A stretch of 64,000 nt of DNA from Cercis canadensis (GCA_003255065.1 QAOA01000707.1:1-64000); one strand, 5' to 3'. Numbered from the stretch's first letter, positions 37,478-51,142 are shown. The notes: generated by a model from the letters alone, not told the origin. Numbers and translations: made by a program.

Positions 37478-40400
37478 ATGCCGCAGGTTAAGATCATTGC
37501 GAAGAATTTCATGGACATGGTGGCTTCCATGCCCGCCATGAAGCTGGATAATCTCTATGATAATGGGTTCATCTGTGAAGCTATTCTCAGGTCAATTTTT
37601 ATTTGACTTCTCGATGACATATAAATTGTACTCGTGTTTTAGGGTTCATTTTGGTGTAATTCCCCACCACCCGCCGCCCCCCCCCCCNGTGAAAGTCTTT
37701 ATTAATGGCATGAAAAGGAGAGCTATTATTCACGGGAGAACATTCCTAGTTTGTGGGTTTTCTGGAATGTAAAAGATCATCATCTTCATGGTTCCCACTT
37801 CTAGACTCACTTTGGGTTTGTTTGTGTTTTATGATTCTTTTGGTTGTTTGATACATGTGGAGAGTTCACTGGGCTAAGCAGCTGGTGATATTAATTTCTG
37901 ACTCTACTGGTTATAACTTTGTAGCTTTTAACATAGGCATATTGTCAAATTTTCAGGTCTATGCCGCCTCTTGCCAAGAAATATGTCTTGCAGATGCTAT
38001 ATATTGATGTTCCTGTCACAGCTAAATCTATGGAGGAGTGGGTGCTTCCGGATGGATTTTCAAAGCATAGAGTATCAATTGATAGATTGGTTCAATTGAG
38101 AGTTTTCACTGAAACTGTTGACAGGTACACTTCAATTTACTTGAAATATTCTCCCTGTTTCTGAATTTAAGAAATGTGGGCATTTATGTTTCCGAATGGT
38201 TGGAGTATTCATTGGGTTCCAAATGATCATCATGGAGACGTAGAAGGAAATTAATTGGGAAAATGTTATTACTTAGTATGTATATTTATTTTTCAAGATA
38301 TTTGTTAACTTTTGTCTCTTTCTTTCTCCTCCAGCACTGGATTGTATGGAGTTATCATTCAATTGAGAGAATAAGTGCTTAACAATGCTTTTTCTTTCTT
38401 TACTTTAATTTTTCCAATTTATGAGGAACTGATACACGATATATATATATTTGAGCTGGAGTACTACAAAATTTCACATTTTAAGTTCTCTTACTTATGT
38501 GATTAATTTCTTATTCTATGTCTTCTTCTTCTTCTTCTTTTCTTGTAGATAGAGGGAGCACACTTAGTGTGCCTTAAGGCTGGGAGGCGGTGCCACTGCA
38601 CCAAAGCCTCTTCCTCACTCTATGTCTTCTTATATGTCAGTACATTAGATATTGACATCATCCTTGAAAAAGTTTATGTTTGTTCTGCAGCATATCTACA
38701 GTAGATTTGGAACTTAGCCAAATCCCATTTTCTTTATTCATTTTCTCCTACTGGCAGGAAGAAAGAAAAAAGCTACAAAATCAATCCAGTATTTCAGAGA
38801 AATCTCCAGAAGCTTTTAGTACGTGGGTGAGTTATACCTTCATTCATATCGTTTTTCGCAGCAGGGTAAGAGTTAGTTAAACTTATATTGCCATCACTCT
38901 TAGAAGTTAGAATTTATGAAATTACATAAAGGAGCCATTGACAATTTAATTTAGGGGATACGGTAAATCTATTCCGCTGTATGTATTCAATGAGTTCACT
39001 TATCTAAACAATAATCGGTCTCTACATGGAATCAAATGACAATAATGAAATTTTATAATCTCCCTCTTCCCTCCTGAATTTTGTTAAAGAAATGAATCAC
39101 TTTAATATGTTTAGCATGTTGTAGTTATCTTGCTACATTCAAGATTTGGTTTTGCTGATAATATGACCTTATGATTGAATATTGCAGTGGAACTTTGCCA
39201 AGGGAACCCATGCCTTCCAATATTGTGAGGCTTCCAAGCTTAGAGGATCTTGAAATTTATGCTGTGGAAAAATGGGAGGTGCAAAGTTCAATCATCTTTC
39301 GACTCTACTTTTTGTTTTATCTGTCTATCTATTTAAGAATCGCATTCTTATTTCTTTTTAGTGGCCAGTTTTATAGCACCATATAGTTAATCTGCACAGC
39401 TGATTGTTTAATTTTATTACTAAATCAAGCCTCAACTTTTTAGTGACTTTCTGTTCTGATGAACTAGTGTTTCCTGTTGCAACTTATAAGCTCAAATCAA
39501 GCTGAAAGATCTTCAAACATAAGCTCTTCTTTGATGAAAGTTTTCCAGCGAGGTCTAGTGAGTTACAGGTTATGTTTAGATGGCACTACGATTTCTTTTT
39601 GTAACAATTTCCTATGTATATATAAGTGTGTGTGTGTGTGTATTGAGAACAGTATCTTATATTTGATCGCATCCTGTGTATTTACCGATACAGAGATAGA
39701 GAAGCTCCAAGGTTAACTGAAAGCGGTTTCCAGTTCTTGGTATGCATCAAATGAGTCATAGGCCACTTGCATATCTTGTGGTGTATTTTCCTATAAGTAA
39801 TGTTTTATCTTTGTGAATCACAGCTGATGGATACAAATGCACAACTTTGGTACATTATCAGAGAATATATATCTAATTCAGAGGTATTGAATAGTGAGGC
39901 AATTTGATGGTCATCATCTACTTTCAACTTTCAAGTATTATTGGTAGCAAGGGATTGCTGTGCTACTTTTTCTTTCTCCTGATATTTTTGAAAATTTTCA
40001 TTTACCTTCATTTAATCCTCTATGTTTGGTACAGGACCGCGGTGTTGATGCATCTGATTTGATCTCATTCTTGCTGGAGCTTAGTTTTCATGTCACAGGG
40101 GAGGTAAGACTAAGTTTTGTTTCCTGGTGAGAATCGGCTGCATGAGAATTTGCATTATCGTATACTACATTTCTTGCTGATGCATTGTCAGACTTTTGCT
40201 GTCTCATTCCTATTTTTTGTATTGTTATGTATCACTAAAACTGTAATTATACTTGATTTATGTGTAATTTGAATGCGACATTGACCTTATGTTTTATGCT
40301 TTCTATCCATCAGGCGTATAATATAAACACATTGACTGATTTCCAGAGGAGTGTCATTAAGGACCTTGCAGACCTTGGACTAGTCAAACTTCAACAGGTT

Positions 40401-43400
40401 ATAATATTCTGTGCTATTTTGAGTAGACAATGTAATGAGTTTCTTATCTGATGTTGCCTCTATATATTCATTCAATGCCATCTGCTTCTTTTTTTTCTTT
40501 TGGATTCCAACTCTACAGGGCAGGAAAGAGAGTTGGTTTATACCTACTAAATTGGCTACTAATCTTTCAGCAAGCTTGACTGATTCGTCATCTAGGAAAC
40601 AGGTCTGCCCCTTGAAGATTCTTTTAATACAAAATGGTTTGATAGCAAGTTCTAAAGATGGATATCCTCTTAAGATGTTTCTTTAAACTCGATCTTTAGG
40701 TAGTAATTTTGGTCTGAACTTGATCTATATAAGACTTTTTCTTCTGTTGTTCTATGGTGTCCCTGCTCTTGATATGACCGTGTGATCGATGAAAGACAAA
40801 TTTATTTATCCTTCCATTATATCTAAAGCAGATCATATCCATTCATGTTTATGGCTGGGGCAGCCATTTTGATCTTGAAACTTAAAATCACCATTCATTA
40901 GTTTAGTTAATATTTTATAATGTGTACTTATGCATCCAGATGGCTCTTGGGGAATGGTCTATAGGTTGTTACTTTTCTTGTTATTGATTTTGTTCTAATT
41001 AAGAAGGTGAAATATTTTTTCTAGAATATGTGTATATAGAGGGATTTCTGTTGTATGGCTTGAGGAGACTTGGTTGCTTCATCACTGGCATTCCATATTT
41101 CCAAATGATAGTCTTCAAATTTTTCCATAAATTTTCTTAGAGAAGTTCTCTTGACTATTATTTATAAATATTTTTCTATTACAAACTTCAGACATGATGA
41201 CCTCCTACATTTCAATTAATCCTTGGTTTTCTTTTTTTATTGTTCTATTCCCCCTCTCCCATCCTACAGATTGTAAAATAAATTTATCCCTCCTATTGTC
41301 TGTTTTCCTAAATTTATCCAGCAAAAAAGTTGTGGATGTGAATGAATTCAAAGTTCCATTCTTTTCAATCTTTTTCAGGGATTTGTGGTGGTGGAAACAA
41401 ATTTTAGAATGTATGCCTACTCATCCTCCAAATTACATTGTGAGATATTGCGGCTTTTCTCAAGGTTTGCCACCGAATACTTGCTAAAATGCTATAGTAT
41501 GCTATTTTTCAATTCTTCCTTCTCGTATCAACATTGAATGTTAGCATATATATGGAATTATGAGGACTTAAAAGATTGGATGAAGTGGAATTCTTGATTT
41601 GGCTATCTTACTAAAGTAAGATTGTAAATTATGGTTGTGCTTGATTTATTAAACCTATGTGTAAGAGTTGTCTAAAGTGCTGAAATTTATCTTGATTACA
41701 CATTGTGAAATTTCTTAGAGATGAGTACAAGAGAAGTGTAGTGTAGTTTAGTATATTATGGATAGGAAGGATCAATCTGGAAACTATTGAGTGAAGTTTA
41801 ACCATAGCATTGACCTCATACCAGCATTGATTTTAACTGTTGAACTGGTTCATGTAGCACATATAAATTTTATAATAAAAAAGACAGGTATAACCCAGTG
41901 AAATGCGTAGTGAAAATCCAACTGTTAGCTGCCTTAAATAACTCTGGGAAAGCAACTGTTATCAGAATGCTTCTGTCCACAGCATTACCCATTCTCTGCT
42001 ATTCTGGGTTCAGTACTCAATTTGCGGCACCTGAAATAGCCTTGGGCTTTTATGGTTGTGTTGTAAACTTGTAATTAAGAACTATATCAAGAAGTCTTAA
42101 TGTATATTTTGAAGTTGTACTATCTTGTCATCTTGGCCCAGTTGAGTCCAAAATGCTGCTAGAGGAATGCATATTGGATAATGAGAAGAAGAACTAGGAA
42201 CTATCAGAATCTTGAAGGGGAAATTCTGTATTGATGCTTGGCATCTCCCAGCTAGATTTTCTCACAACTGCATAATAATTGGTTACATTAAATATGTGGC
42301 AAGGAAAAAGTGACCAAATAAATAAGAGATGTCGTGAATGAGTCCAGAATCCAGATCTGTTGCTTGAAATCCAATTCATAAGAGATATCAGCAACCTTTT
42401 TCTTCTTAATAGGCATTTATGTCTCAAATTGTTATTTGTATCTAACTATGAACTGTGTACAGAATTTGAATCTGCAACTTCTGAAGATAATTCCTTCCAT
42501 CGAACTTATTCAACAAGCATAGAGCTAGGTAGATTATTTGAGGCTTGGGTTCTCTCTTTAGCAATAGATTCTCCAAACGAAAAGCGATTATTATAAAAGT
42601 ACTCTATACAATTCAAACAAAAATAGATTATTATAAATTCTCTTTTAAACTAACATATCCAAACATATATAGATTCTCCCACAATCAATATTTTCATAAT
42701 TGATTCTACCCATAATCCATTAAGTACATAATCTATTATTTTTAAGCTAATCCAAACACAAACTAAGATACTCCTAATGCATAACTTTGGCCATTTTATA
42801 TCCATTACACAATAAATTCTTTTAAGCTCTTTCCTCTCTCTCTCTTGAAACTTTTTATGGCTATCAGAAGTTGGTCACATGGTCTTCCCCGAAGATGTTT
42901 GTGCAGGTAGCCAGATACCCTTAATGTTGTATAAGAGCTGAAGAGTTCTTAATTTATTTCATGGCATTGTCTTTAAATGTAAAGGAGTCTGTTGATTTAT
43001 TTATCACAAAACTCACCATTTTACCTGTCTATTTCCATTGATATGTTATTTTTATTGGTATAAATGACTATTGTTGTCATATGACCACTCAGGTGTTGTA
43101 ATTATATTTGTTTATTCATTTCTAGAATTGAATAATTTTGTGATATATGCAGTATAGACTATACACTTCCAAATCTTATTGTTGGAGCAATTACAAAAGA
43201 GAGCTTGTATACTGCTTTTGAAAATGGCATTACAGCAGAGCAGGCAAGTGTATATTTCTATTATATACCATCTCCTTTAGATTACAATTGTAGTTTCATT
43301 CATTTCTTGATTGTAGTAATCTAAGTACACAGTAATATTTTCTCAATGGATATTTTCAAGAGATTATGAGCAGCATACCTTTTATTCTTCCACAATATTA

Positions 43401-44645
43401 TTTCTCTCTTTCTTCTTTTTTCATAGAAATATTTAGCTGACAGTTTTGTGTTGGTATTAAACTCTTTTACCACTATCTGGATTTGAACCATAGATAAGTA
43501 GGTTTGTTTCCTTACTATGGCTTGCTCATTGACCTACAGACATTTTTGCATCCGTGGTTTCAGATTTGTCAAAACCTTCACAAGAGTAGTGTTTTCTTCT
43601 TGGAGAATTTGAATAAATTTGGTTTAGATGATTTATCTATCGACATTACCACATCTTAGTGGAATGAAAGTTCATGGTACAATCTTACTGAAGAAAGTCA
43701 AATGTTCAAATATCATATGATTGTGAGACGTTTAAATTAACTGGTCTGAGATGTAGGGTACCTGCCACCAAAATGTGGATTGACATGCCTTTAACTCTTG
43801 ACACCTGAAAGAAAAACATAATAATGTTGGATTGTAGCAACTAGCAAATAGGTTTTCAACTGTAATCATAGAGTTGTTTACTCGCCCCTCTCCCCTCTCC
43901 CCTTCCTCTTGGTTCTCTGACATGATTCTGCACTGCAATCTCTGCATGTGCTTTTAGAGGCAGATGGTAATCAGGCATATACCTGGTTTTGTAACACTGA
44001 ACATTAAATTTTTTTCCATTCGTTTCAGTCAACTTTCAGGCAGTTTGCTGATAACCCTGAACATTCATTTGCAGATAATCAGTTTCCTTCAGCAGAATGC
44101 CCATCCTCGTGTTGCAGAGAGAATGCCATCTGTACCTGAAAATGTCACCGATCAGGTTATGGTTCTCTAATATATACTTTTCAATGAAGATGGGTCTTGG
44201 GCTTTAGTTAGCTTTATTCAATATCTTGACAATTCACACATCCCACATAATAAGAATTAGGTGCTTTTCTTCCACCTTTTTGGTCTAGGATTAGGATGGA
44301 TATAACAGATGCAATGTCAATTTTCATTTTCTGATGTGTAGTGCACTTATGTGACAGATTAGGCTCTGGGAATCAGATCTGAATAGAGTTGAGATGACTG
44401 CTGCGTATTATTATGATGAGTTTCCATCCAGGGTAGAAAGCTAATATCTTTGGTTTGTCATAGTTAATATTCCTTCTATATATTTAAAATATTGTATAAT
44501 TTATGGACAGGATGTATTTGAGGGTGCCTGTGACCTTGCCCGGGAATATAATGGTTTGCTATGGGAAAATGACAAGAAGATGCATATGGTGGTCAGCGCT
44601 GATGTACATTCGGAGGTCCGAAAATATTTACTCAGCCGAAAGTAG
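37478..44645 (+). CDS. TFB2: TFIIH subunit 4 (p52/TFB2), 15 exons, intact
   Basis: Core TFIIH subunit that anchors and stimulates the XPB helicase in promoter opening and nucleotide excision repair; nuclear. Exons: 37478-37590, 37957-38124, 38758-38826, 39188-39278, 39468-39568, 39694-39739, 39824-39883, 40035-40103, 40314-40397, 40519-40602, 41379-41464, 43153-43243, 44075-44155, 44358-44432, 44511-44645. The phases agree at all 14 joins, giving 450 codons, the usual plant length. Family signatures include MPPLAKKYVLQMLYIDVPV, GTLPREPMPSNIVRLPSLED, MDTNAQLWYIIREYISNS, LADLGLVKLQQGRKESWFIP and NAHPRVAERMPSVPENVTDQ. Intron 12 starts with GC rather than GT (CAG|gcaagt), a known minor splice type. 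Intron 1 holds a poly-C run with one N (37688); intron 2 holds a SINE-like insert. Confidence 0.97.
38528..38618 (-). mobile_element. Short SINE-like retroposon in TFB2 intron 2
   Basis: A 91-bp GC-richer insert is flanked by a perfect 13-bp direct repeat, TCTATGTCTTCTT (38515-38527 and 38619-38631). On the minus strand it has a pol III A-box-like stretch, TTGGTGCAGTGGC, and ends in a purine-rich GAA repeat tail. That order and the long target duplication fit a retroposed small RNA. There is no clear B box, so it is either a short or degenerate SINE or another processed small RNA. Confidence 0.5.
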
Positions 44646-45675
44646 GTGGCAAGAGATGGGATCCTGGCAATATGAAGCAGAATGCAACGTCTTTCAAATG
44701 GGTCTATCCACTGACTTGGCAGACAAATTATGGATTTGCCAATTAGGCTAAAATGTATGCCTGATGGAAAAGGTTGATGTTTGGAAGGTGAAGAAAAGGG
44801 TCTATTCCACATTCCAAGCAGAGGGTTGTAACATACTGCGGGAAATGTTTCACTGGCAAGTTGATTTTTGTGTTCATATATTCCTTTTTGTCATTATGCA
44901 ATTACAGGGAAATTGAGAGGCCCATCGTTTTTATTCCCTTCAATATGTACCTAGTTTACAGTTCTCTCATATAGGTGAAGTTAATCTTGTTTTGACATCT
45001 ATTTAAAATTCCTGTGGCCTTTTTTCTGCTTGGATAATGGCCTCGTTTAGTAATATACTCCTCTTCTGAAACAATGCTAATGTTAGAATCTTAAATTCTT
45101 CTACATGTGAGTTTTTGTTACATGTTTATTTTCCATTTATTTTTTCCTTCAAATGAATCATGGAGCATTTTTGTATCAAGTTTTGAGGCTCTAGCCTGCA
45201 AAGATGCCATTGTTAGCAATCAAATATGTCAAAATGAGTAGTGAATAAATCGAATGCAGGATAATGTGGGAGAAAAGTGGGAAGCAGAGAAATGATTGAA
45301 GACAAAATGGTAAAATAATTGAAACAATGATAAGCAAATAACTCGTTTGGACTCTAAGGCTGGAAAGGTTTTTTTTTCTTGGCCACTAGTTATCCTACTT
45401 TATGGTGGGGTATCAAGTTGAACTTTCCCATAATCTTCGTAACTAGGAAGCTCAAAACCCAGCATAGAGGAACAATTGTAAGTTGTAACACTGATTTTAT
45501 TTTATTTTCAATATGGATTGTACCTTTGAAATTTGAATCAAGCAAGTACCACAATAATGCTACTTAAAACTAAATATATTTCTATAAATCTTGTGAATCA
45601 CATAGAGGAAACCACTATAACCTAGTTGGACCTGAAAGGATGTGAGGAAAAAAAAAATCTTAAGCAAATGACAAT
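44646..45675. other. Intergenic between TFB2 and tRNA-Val
   Basis: Probably the 3' UTR of TFB2, then AT-rich DNA with no recognisable gene. Confidence 0.5.
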
Positions 45676-45748
45676 TGTTGCTGCCCAGGATCGAACTGGG
45701 GACCTTTAGTGTGTAAGACTAACGTGATAACCACTACACCACAGCAAC
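45676..45748 (-). tRNA. tRNA-Val (anticodon UAC)
   Basis: The minus strand folds into a full cloverleaf: acceptor stem GTTGCTG with CAGCAAC, anticodon stem TTAGT with ACTAA, loop CTTACAC with anticodon TAC, T arm CCCAG-TTCGATC-CTGGG, and discriminator A. There is no intron, and no CCA is encoded, as expected for a nuclear gene. It stands alone, not in a cluster. Confidence 0.95.
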
Positions 45749-46179
45749 CCCCGTGTGCTTACCTTTACCTAATATATATAATATATTAATTTAAAAATTC
45801 AATTTAAAAAAAAAAAAAATAGTTTGTGGAAAATTCCATTCTATACGGAAGTTGCTAGCTTCTAAGAAATTTCCTACCTCTTCGTCGTTTCATGCTTTTA
45901 GCACCTAAACGCAAACATGAACGATGAAACATTATAAACCCCAACCCCAACTTTAGAATCAACTTTAAGAGCAAATTTCTAACGCCTTCCAAGCAATTTG
46001 TCGTCTTCTATCTTCTTTTAGTTGTTTGAATATAAATTATGAAAAGTTTCTCTTCTTTCTGTTTGAATCAAGTACATAACTGTCTGTTGTAACTTTTTCC
46101 ATATATAAGCCAAAAAGTGTTAACACTCAATTTCTTCCTCACTTTCTCAGAGTGTAGAATACTGGGTTGTGTGTTTAGA

Positions 46180-47783
46180 ATGGTAGAAATTGCAGTAACT
46201 TGCTTAAGGTCATTTCTGAAGCTAGCTAATTGTGTCATGGGAATGGTGGGGATAGCAATGATACTTTATGGTCTTTGGCTGTTTAGAGTTTGGCAGAGAG
46301 AAATTCAGAACACCTCTCCAATTCATGATCTTACTTCTATATATCCTTGGTAATCACCCACTTCTATCCTCATAAAACTTCTGCTCCAGTTACCATTAGC
46401 TTAGGAAGAAAAGCAAGTTCTTTTGGTTTTTTTTTTTTGTTTTTTGTTTTTAGTGCTATATCATGGAAAAACTTACACTTTAATCAATTAGGAGTTTTGA
46501 TAATTCATATCCAATAGAGTTTTTCTAGTAGTTATTGACATTGATCCAATTTTCAATACAGGTTTGCATGCACATCACTTGGCTCTGGTGCTATCTTGTG
46601 TGTGATAACTTGTTTAGGCCATATGGCTACTGATAGCAGAAATGGATGTTGCCTTTCTTCTGTATCCTACCCCACAGTGCATGTGAAGTAAACTGATCCG
46701 TAATCTGATTTATAAATTGCCTTTTTATGATTGTTCTTCAGAAACAACTGCTAAATAGCACAGCTAATCAAAAGACAAAAGTCACATTTATAAATTAGTT
46801 TTAACAATTGGTTATTGATCACTACAATGGTGTTGCTTTGAACTTTGAAAAAATTCCTTTTCTATCTTTGGGTTAAATTTTTCAAGTTGTTAAAGAAAGA
46901 AAAAAGTTACCATTCTCTAGTTGTTAGTTCCTCAAGCTACGACAAACTGGTGGGTTAAGTTACTGGCCTTAAATCAATGAAAGTACATGTTGATCATCAT
47001 TTTGATTCTTTTGTTGGAGGGTGCAGTGACAGCAGACATTCTCCTCAATTCCAACTGGGAGAAGGTAATATCACCCATCCATAATCTCTCTGTTTTATTT
47101 TTCCCAGTGATCTCTCTTGTTTCATATCAATCACTGGTCTAATAATTTTCTTTCGGGCTCTTATCTTCAACTGATACTACAACTTTCAGGACTTACCTGA
47201 GGATCCAACAGGAAAACTAGATGACTTCAAAAATTTTGTGAAGTCAAACTTTGAGATCTGTAAATGGGTAGGGCTGGTGATCATCTCAGCACAGGTACAC
47301 AATTTCTTTATACCCTTTTCCTCAAACAAACATTGCTCACTAACCATAATTCTTGAAAGAAGAAAAAAGAATCACCTAAAAATTGCTCAGCCAATACCTT
47401 ATGCTGATCTAACCAGTTCAGAGGCACAAGTATACACTTCATTATTGGCCTAATTGTAAGAAAAAAAGTAATACATTTTGTTGTAAAAAAGTTTTTTTTT
47501 CTTAAAATTAAGCCAATTCAAATGGGCACTTTCCAGTCTAATTAAACTGAAATTCCTCCTTTTATGGTTTTTATTTTTTAACCCTGAAGTATCCTAGGTC
47601 CTTCACCTGCAGGGATTGTCAATCTTACTGGCTATGGCTTTAAGAGCTGTTGTACAAAATCATGAACCTAATTATGATAGTGATTATGATTATGATTATG
47701 GTCCAGCAAGGCTTCCCCTCATGAAGCATGATGCTCAACCACCACAATTTTCTGGTGGTGGCCCCAGACTTGTCTCTAAATAA
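46180..47783 (+). CDS. Tetraspanin-19-like membrane protein, 5 exons
   Basis: Exons 46180-46349, 46562-46661, 46984-47064, 47190-47294 and 47613-47783 join in frame (208 residues). Four membrane segments are visible: about residues 20-36 ([15 protein letters not shown]), about 60-75 ([14 protein letters not shown]), about 91-107 ([15 protein letters not shown]), and about 147-172 ([10 protein letters not shown] joined to [14 protein letters not shown]). A Cys pair (NGCC) precedes segment 3, and the loop reads [18 protein letters not shown], as in plant TET18/TET19 proteins. The C-terminal tail is rich in Asp-Tyr (SDYDYDYG). Exon 3 starts at 46984 (AG|TACATG), which restores the third membrane segment. 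These proteins sit in plasma or vacuolar membranes and act as scaffolds; the exact role of this clade is poorly known. Confidence 0.9.
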
Positions 47784-49013
47784 CAACACCAGCTAAAATG
47801 TAATTATTCATTACCAGCATTCTCTGGTTTGTAGATGTCTTTAAAGTTTGCTTTTCTCAAAAGAAGAAACTTTGTGTATCTCTCTTCCTTTTCCCTATCA
47901 TGAAAAAGAAGGTTTTCCCACTTTTCAGGTAAGTTAATGAAGAATGCATACCAAATTTTTCCTCCATGCAGTTGAGATTCCAGCCATCACTATGGTAAAG
48001 AAGCAGACACATCAGCACGAGGACTGTAAAATTTTGAATGTGGTAATTTTGTATAAGAAGAAAATATGGATATTGGCTTACTGAAACGATATTGTATCCA
48101 GTTTATGTGGTAGAATAAGGCAGATGAGGTTGTAGAAGAAGAATCATTCTGGTAAAAATGGTGATGAATAGAAAACAATCTATTAACCTTCCAATTCTTA
48201 GAAGTTTCTTCAGTCCAACACCACTAATAACTGTGGACCATGAGTTGCACAAGGACAAAGAGCACTTCACTAATACTAACAATCTCTCAAGTCTCAAGTA
48301 ATTCCTTCCAGAATTTGAAGCTCTGTATAATTTTTGAACCCCAATTTGATAAGCAAGCATCTTCCGCTGACAATATAAAAAGAAAATTGAAAATTAATGT
48401 GGAAACTAATCATGCAAAGTTGCAAACTGTGTTCACTCTCATTGCAAACTTGACTTGCATTTTATGCCATTCAGCTCCATACGTAAAGAACTCTTCTGGT
48501 GAATACAGTTCTCCTGCTAGATATCCCTTAAAAAGAACTCCTCTTGGTCAATCTCTCTTACAAATCAGGTTGAACCGAAGTTAAGTCCTTAATATCAAAA
48601 GTATTATAAAATGCTTTGGCACTTTAAATACTTATCTAATAGAAAAAGATAGAAAAATTCCACCAAGTCCTCAAATGTGGCCATGATCTCTCAAAATGGG
48701 TAGATCATCAAACAGCCAATCTCTCAAAAATATATTGCATTGTATAAACTTGAATCCCAACAACGATTAGCAATAATTTATATATTTAAAAGACAGAAAT
48801 AAAAAAATTTCTTTCTCAGAATTGTTTAACTAATAAACAAATGCCTTGTTGCTATTTGAGTCCAAAACTAAATACATGATTCTGATGGCTTTAGTGTTAC
48901 ATATCATATCACATTATCGAATGAAGTTTCAAAAAGAAAAACTGCAGTAATGCAAATGAAATCAGAGAGGGAAAGAAGGGATATATAGAACAAACGATGT
49001 GTATTAGAGCATT
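47784..49013. other. Convergent intergenic region
   Basis: Lies between the ends of the tetraspanin gene (plus) and the desaturase gene (minus), so it holds both 3' UTRs. Short frames here look like chance. Confidence 0.5.
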
Positions 49014-51085
49014 TCAATCAGATTTCTTGGGTTTTCTCTTCATTCGGCTAAAAGGTCCAACTGTTCGATCCATAATGTACATGTAAATGACCTGGCTCCA
49101 AGATTTATATGATGCTAAACCCTCGTAATACTCCGGCGCAATCTCCTTCACCTTGTGAAGCTTGTTTCCAGGAATTCTTGGAAAATCATGGTGCTCATTA
49201 TGGAAACCCACATGCCAAGTGAGAAGATTCAGAGGGCCATAGTAAGAATATGTCTCTTGCTCAGGATTGAAGACATAATGCTCTGAAAGGAAGTGACCAG
49301 CCATTGGATGCATCCCACCCCCAACGAATGTGGAGAGGATCAGATAGGCAAAGGATTTCCAGCCCCAAAAATATACCATTGCTGCATCAAGGGCTAGCTG
49401 AATAATTAAGTTGAAGAACTCCCAACAACCAGGAGGTTTTGGTTTAAGAAAAAGAGGACGGAGGGCATAAAAGAAGAGTTGGAAAATAACCCATATGGCT
49501 TTTGCGAGAACATTTGTCACGAGATTTGCTTCAGTGTGGCTTGGGATATCCATATCAATACCGTCTACACCTTGGAAGCGGTGGTGTTCTAGGTGATACT
49601 TTTGGAAGGTCACAGACATGGGTACGCCGATAGGGAGGTTAGCAAAAATCCCAAGCCAACGGTTGTAGACTGGAGTTGAGAAGGCAAGATTATGGCTCAG
49701 CTCATGGATGGCCAAGAAAAGATTGTGGTTGAGAAATGAGCCAAAAAAGTAGGCTATTAGAAGTATCTTCAACCAGCCTGAATCATGAAGTAAAGTAGCA
49801 GTACCAAGCTGAAGCAAAACAACGCCTGTAATCTGCATAACCACAATTTGGAATACATGAACAAACATCCCAGAAGAAACAATAAAACAATATCTAAATT
49901 TAAAGATGGATATAAACTTCGCTTTCCTAATCCTATGTAGACATATATTCAAAGCAATACTTCTTAATAGTAAAAGCATAATGTATACATAACAACACGC
50001 CCTTGTAAACACAAATTTTGAAACGGGTATTATGGCCATAAGAGGGAGGGTTGGCTTGAGAAAAGTAAGACTTAAATGGTACTCAAACACAGCGACTATA
50101 GTTTCTTAAGAAATTTATGCAACTTCAGATATCTAAAGATTAGTAATTCTTAATTGTAGCTTTATCATTGCCTCACTTTGAACATGGGGTACAAGTTAGT
50201 TCATTGCCTGGAAAAATATAAACATCAACCAACTTGTTTGAGAAAATGGACATCCATGAATTGCTGGTCGCCCTGGTCGAGAACTAACATGGAATACCAA
50301 GGAATGCAAAACCCCTCCCCCCTTCTCTCTCTCTCTCTCTAATAACTTCAATTGCAAAGTCAAGAAACCACATTTTTTCGCTTGAAGAAACACAGAAGTT
50401 AGATTACAAAGAAATTTGAAAATATCTAACTCTTAGACAATAGGTAAATTCACAACCAACACTTTAAATATGAAATGGAGAGGAACCAAGCGTAGAGAAG
50501 AAGGCCAGCACCCAATTTGAAACGAACAAAAGAATGCCACATTTCATCAACCACTAAACAGAGAGAAGAGATAGATATATAAAAGCCGCATTCCTCTTAC
50601 GATCCATGATGCAAAACAGAGAAAAATCCCAACTTCAAATGAACACAATGGATAAAACGATATGAAAACAATACCCATAAGTCGAAATGGTGAGAAAAAC
50701 ACCAAAAAGGTCAATGCAGAACAATGAACACCGACCCACATTCCCAACATAAACATAAAAAAATATCAATCAGATTCAGCAGCACACCCACATTGTCCCA
50801 GATCTATATACACCCAACACAACGAAATCCAATCAAGCATCAAGTACGACAACCCCGTGGTCGCTCACATTCAGAATGACACTAAGAAAACAAAGCTAAG
50901 AAGAAGAAGAACAACAAAAGGACCTTGAAGAGAGCCAACTGATCGGGGCCAAAGAACTCCTTAATTTGAGGGTACTTAGAGAGAATCTCACGGCGTCTTG
51001 AGGCATGGGGCTCGTCGGTATAGGACCAGAAGAAGTCCGTGGCCATGACCCCTTCTTCTTCCTCTCTGTATGCCCCTTTCCCCAT
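49014..51085 (-). CDS. Sphingolipid delta-4 desaturase, DES1-like, 2 exons
   Basis: Introduces the delta-4 double bond into the long-chain base of ceramide in the ER; in Arabidopsis the homologue (At4g04930) is expressed mainly in pollen and flowers. Exon 1 is 50924-51085, exon 2 is 49014-49832; the join gives 326 residues. The N-terminal lipid-desaturase block is present ([20 protein letters not shown], then [20 protein letters not shown]). All three histidine boxes are intact: HELSH 97-101, HLEHH 134-138 and HNEHH 265-269. Hydrophobic segments lie between them. The start at 51085 is chosen because plant family members keep the EEEEGV stretch; ATG at 51046 would give 313 residues. A CT/CTAT microsatellite lies just upstream in the likely 5' UTR. 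Confidence 0.95.
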
Positions 51086-51102
51086 GTCTCTGCCCTTCCC
51101 CC

Positions 51103-51103
51103 C

Positions 51104-51141
<38 letters not shown>

Positions 51142-51142
51142 C
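51103..51142. repeat. (CT)n-(CTAT)n microsatellite upstream of the desaturase
   Basis: Pure CT repeats pass into CTAT repeats just upstream of the start codon. On the coding strand these read as GATA and GA repeats, in the likely 5' UTR. Confidence 0.9.

Noticed and set aside
42520-42780. Possible MITE in TFB2 intron 11, with CTTAGTTTGTGTTTGG at one end
   Set aside because: No matching second end or target duplication could be found.
43470-43540. B-box-like GGTTCAAATCC on the minus strand in TFB2 intron 12
   Set aside because: No A box at the right spacing, no tail and no target duplication; one motif is not enough for a SINE.
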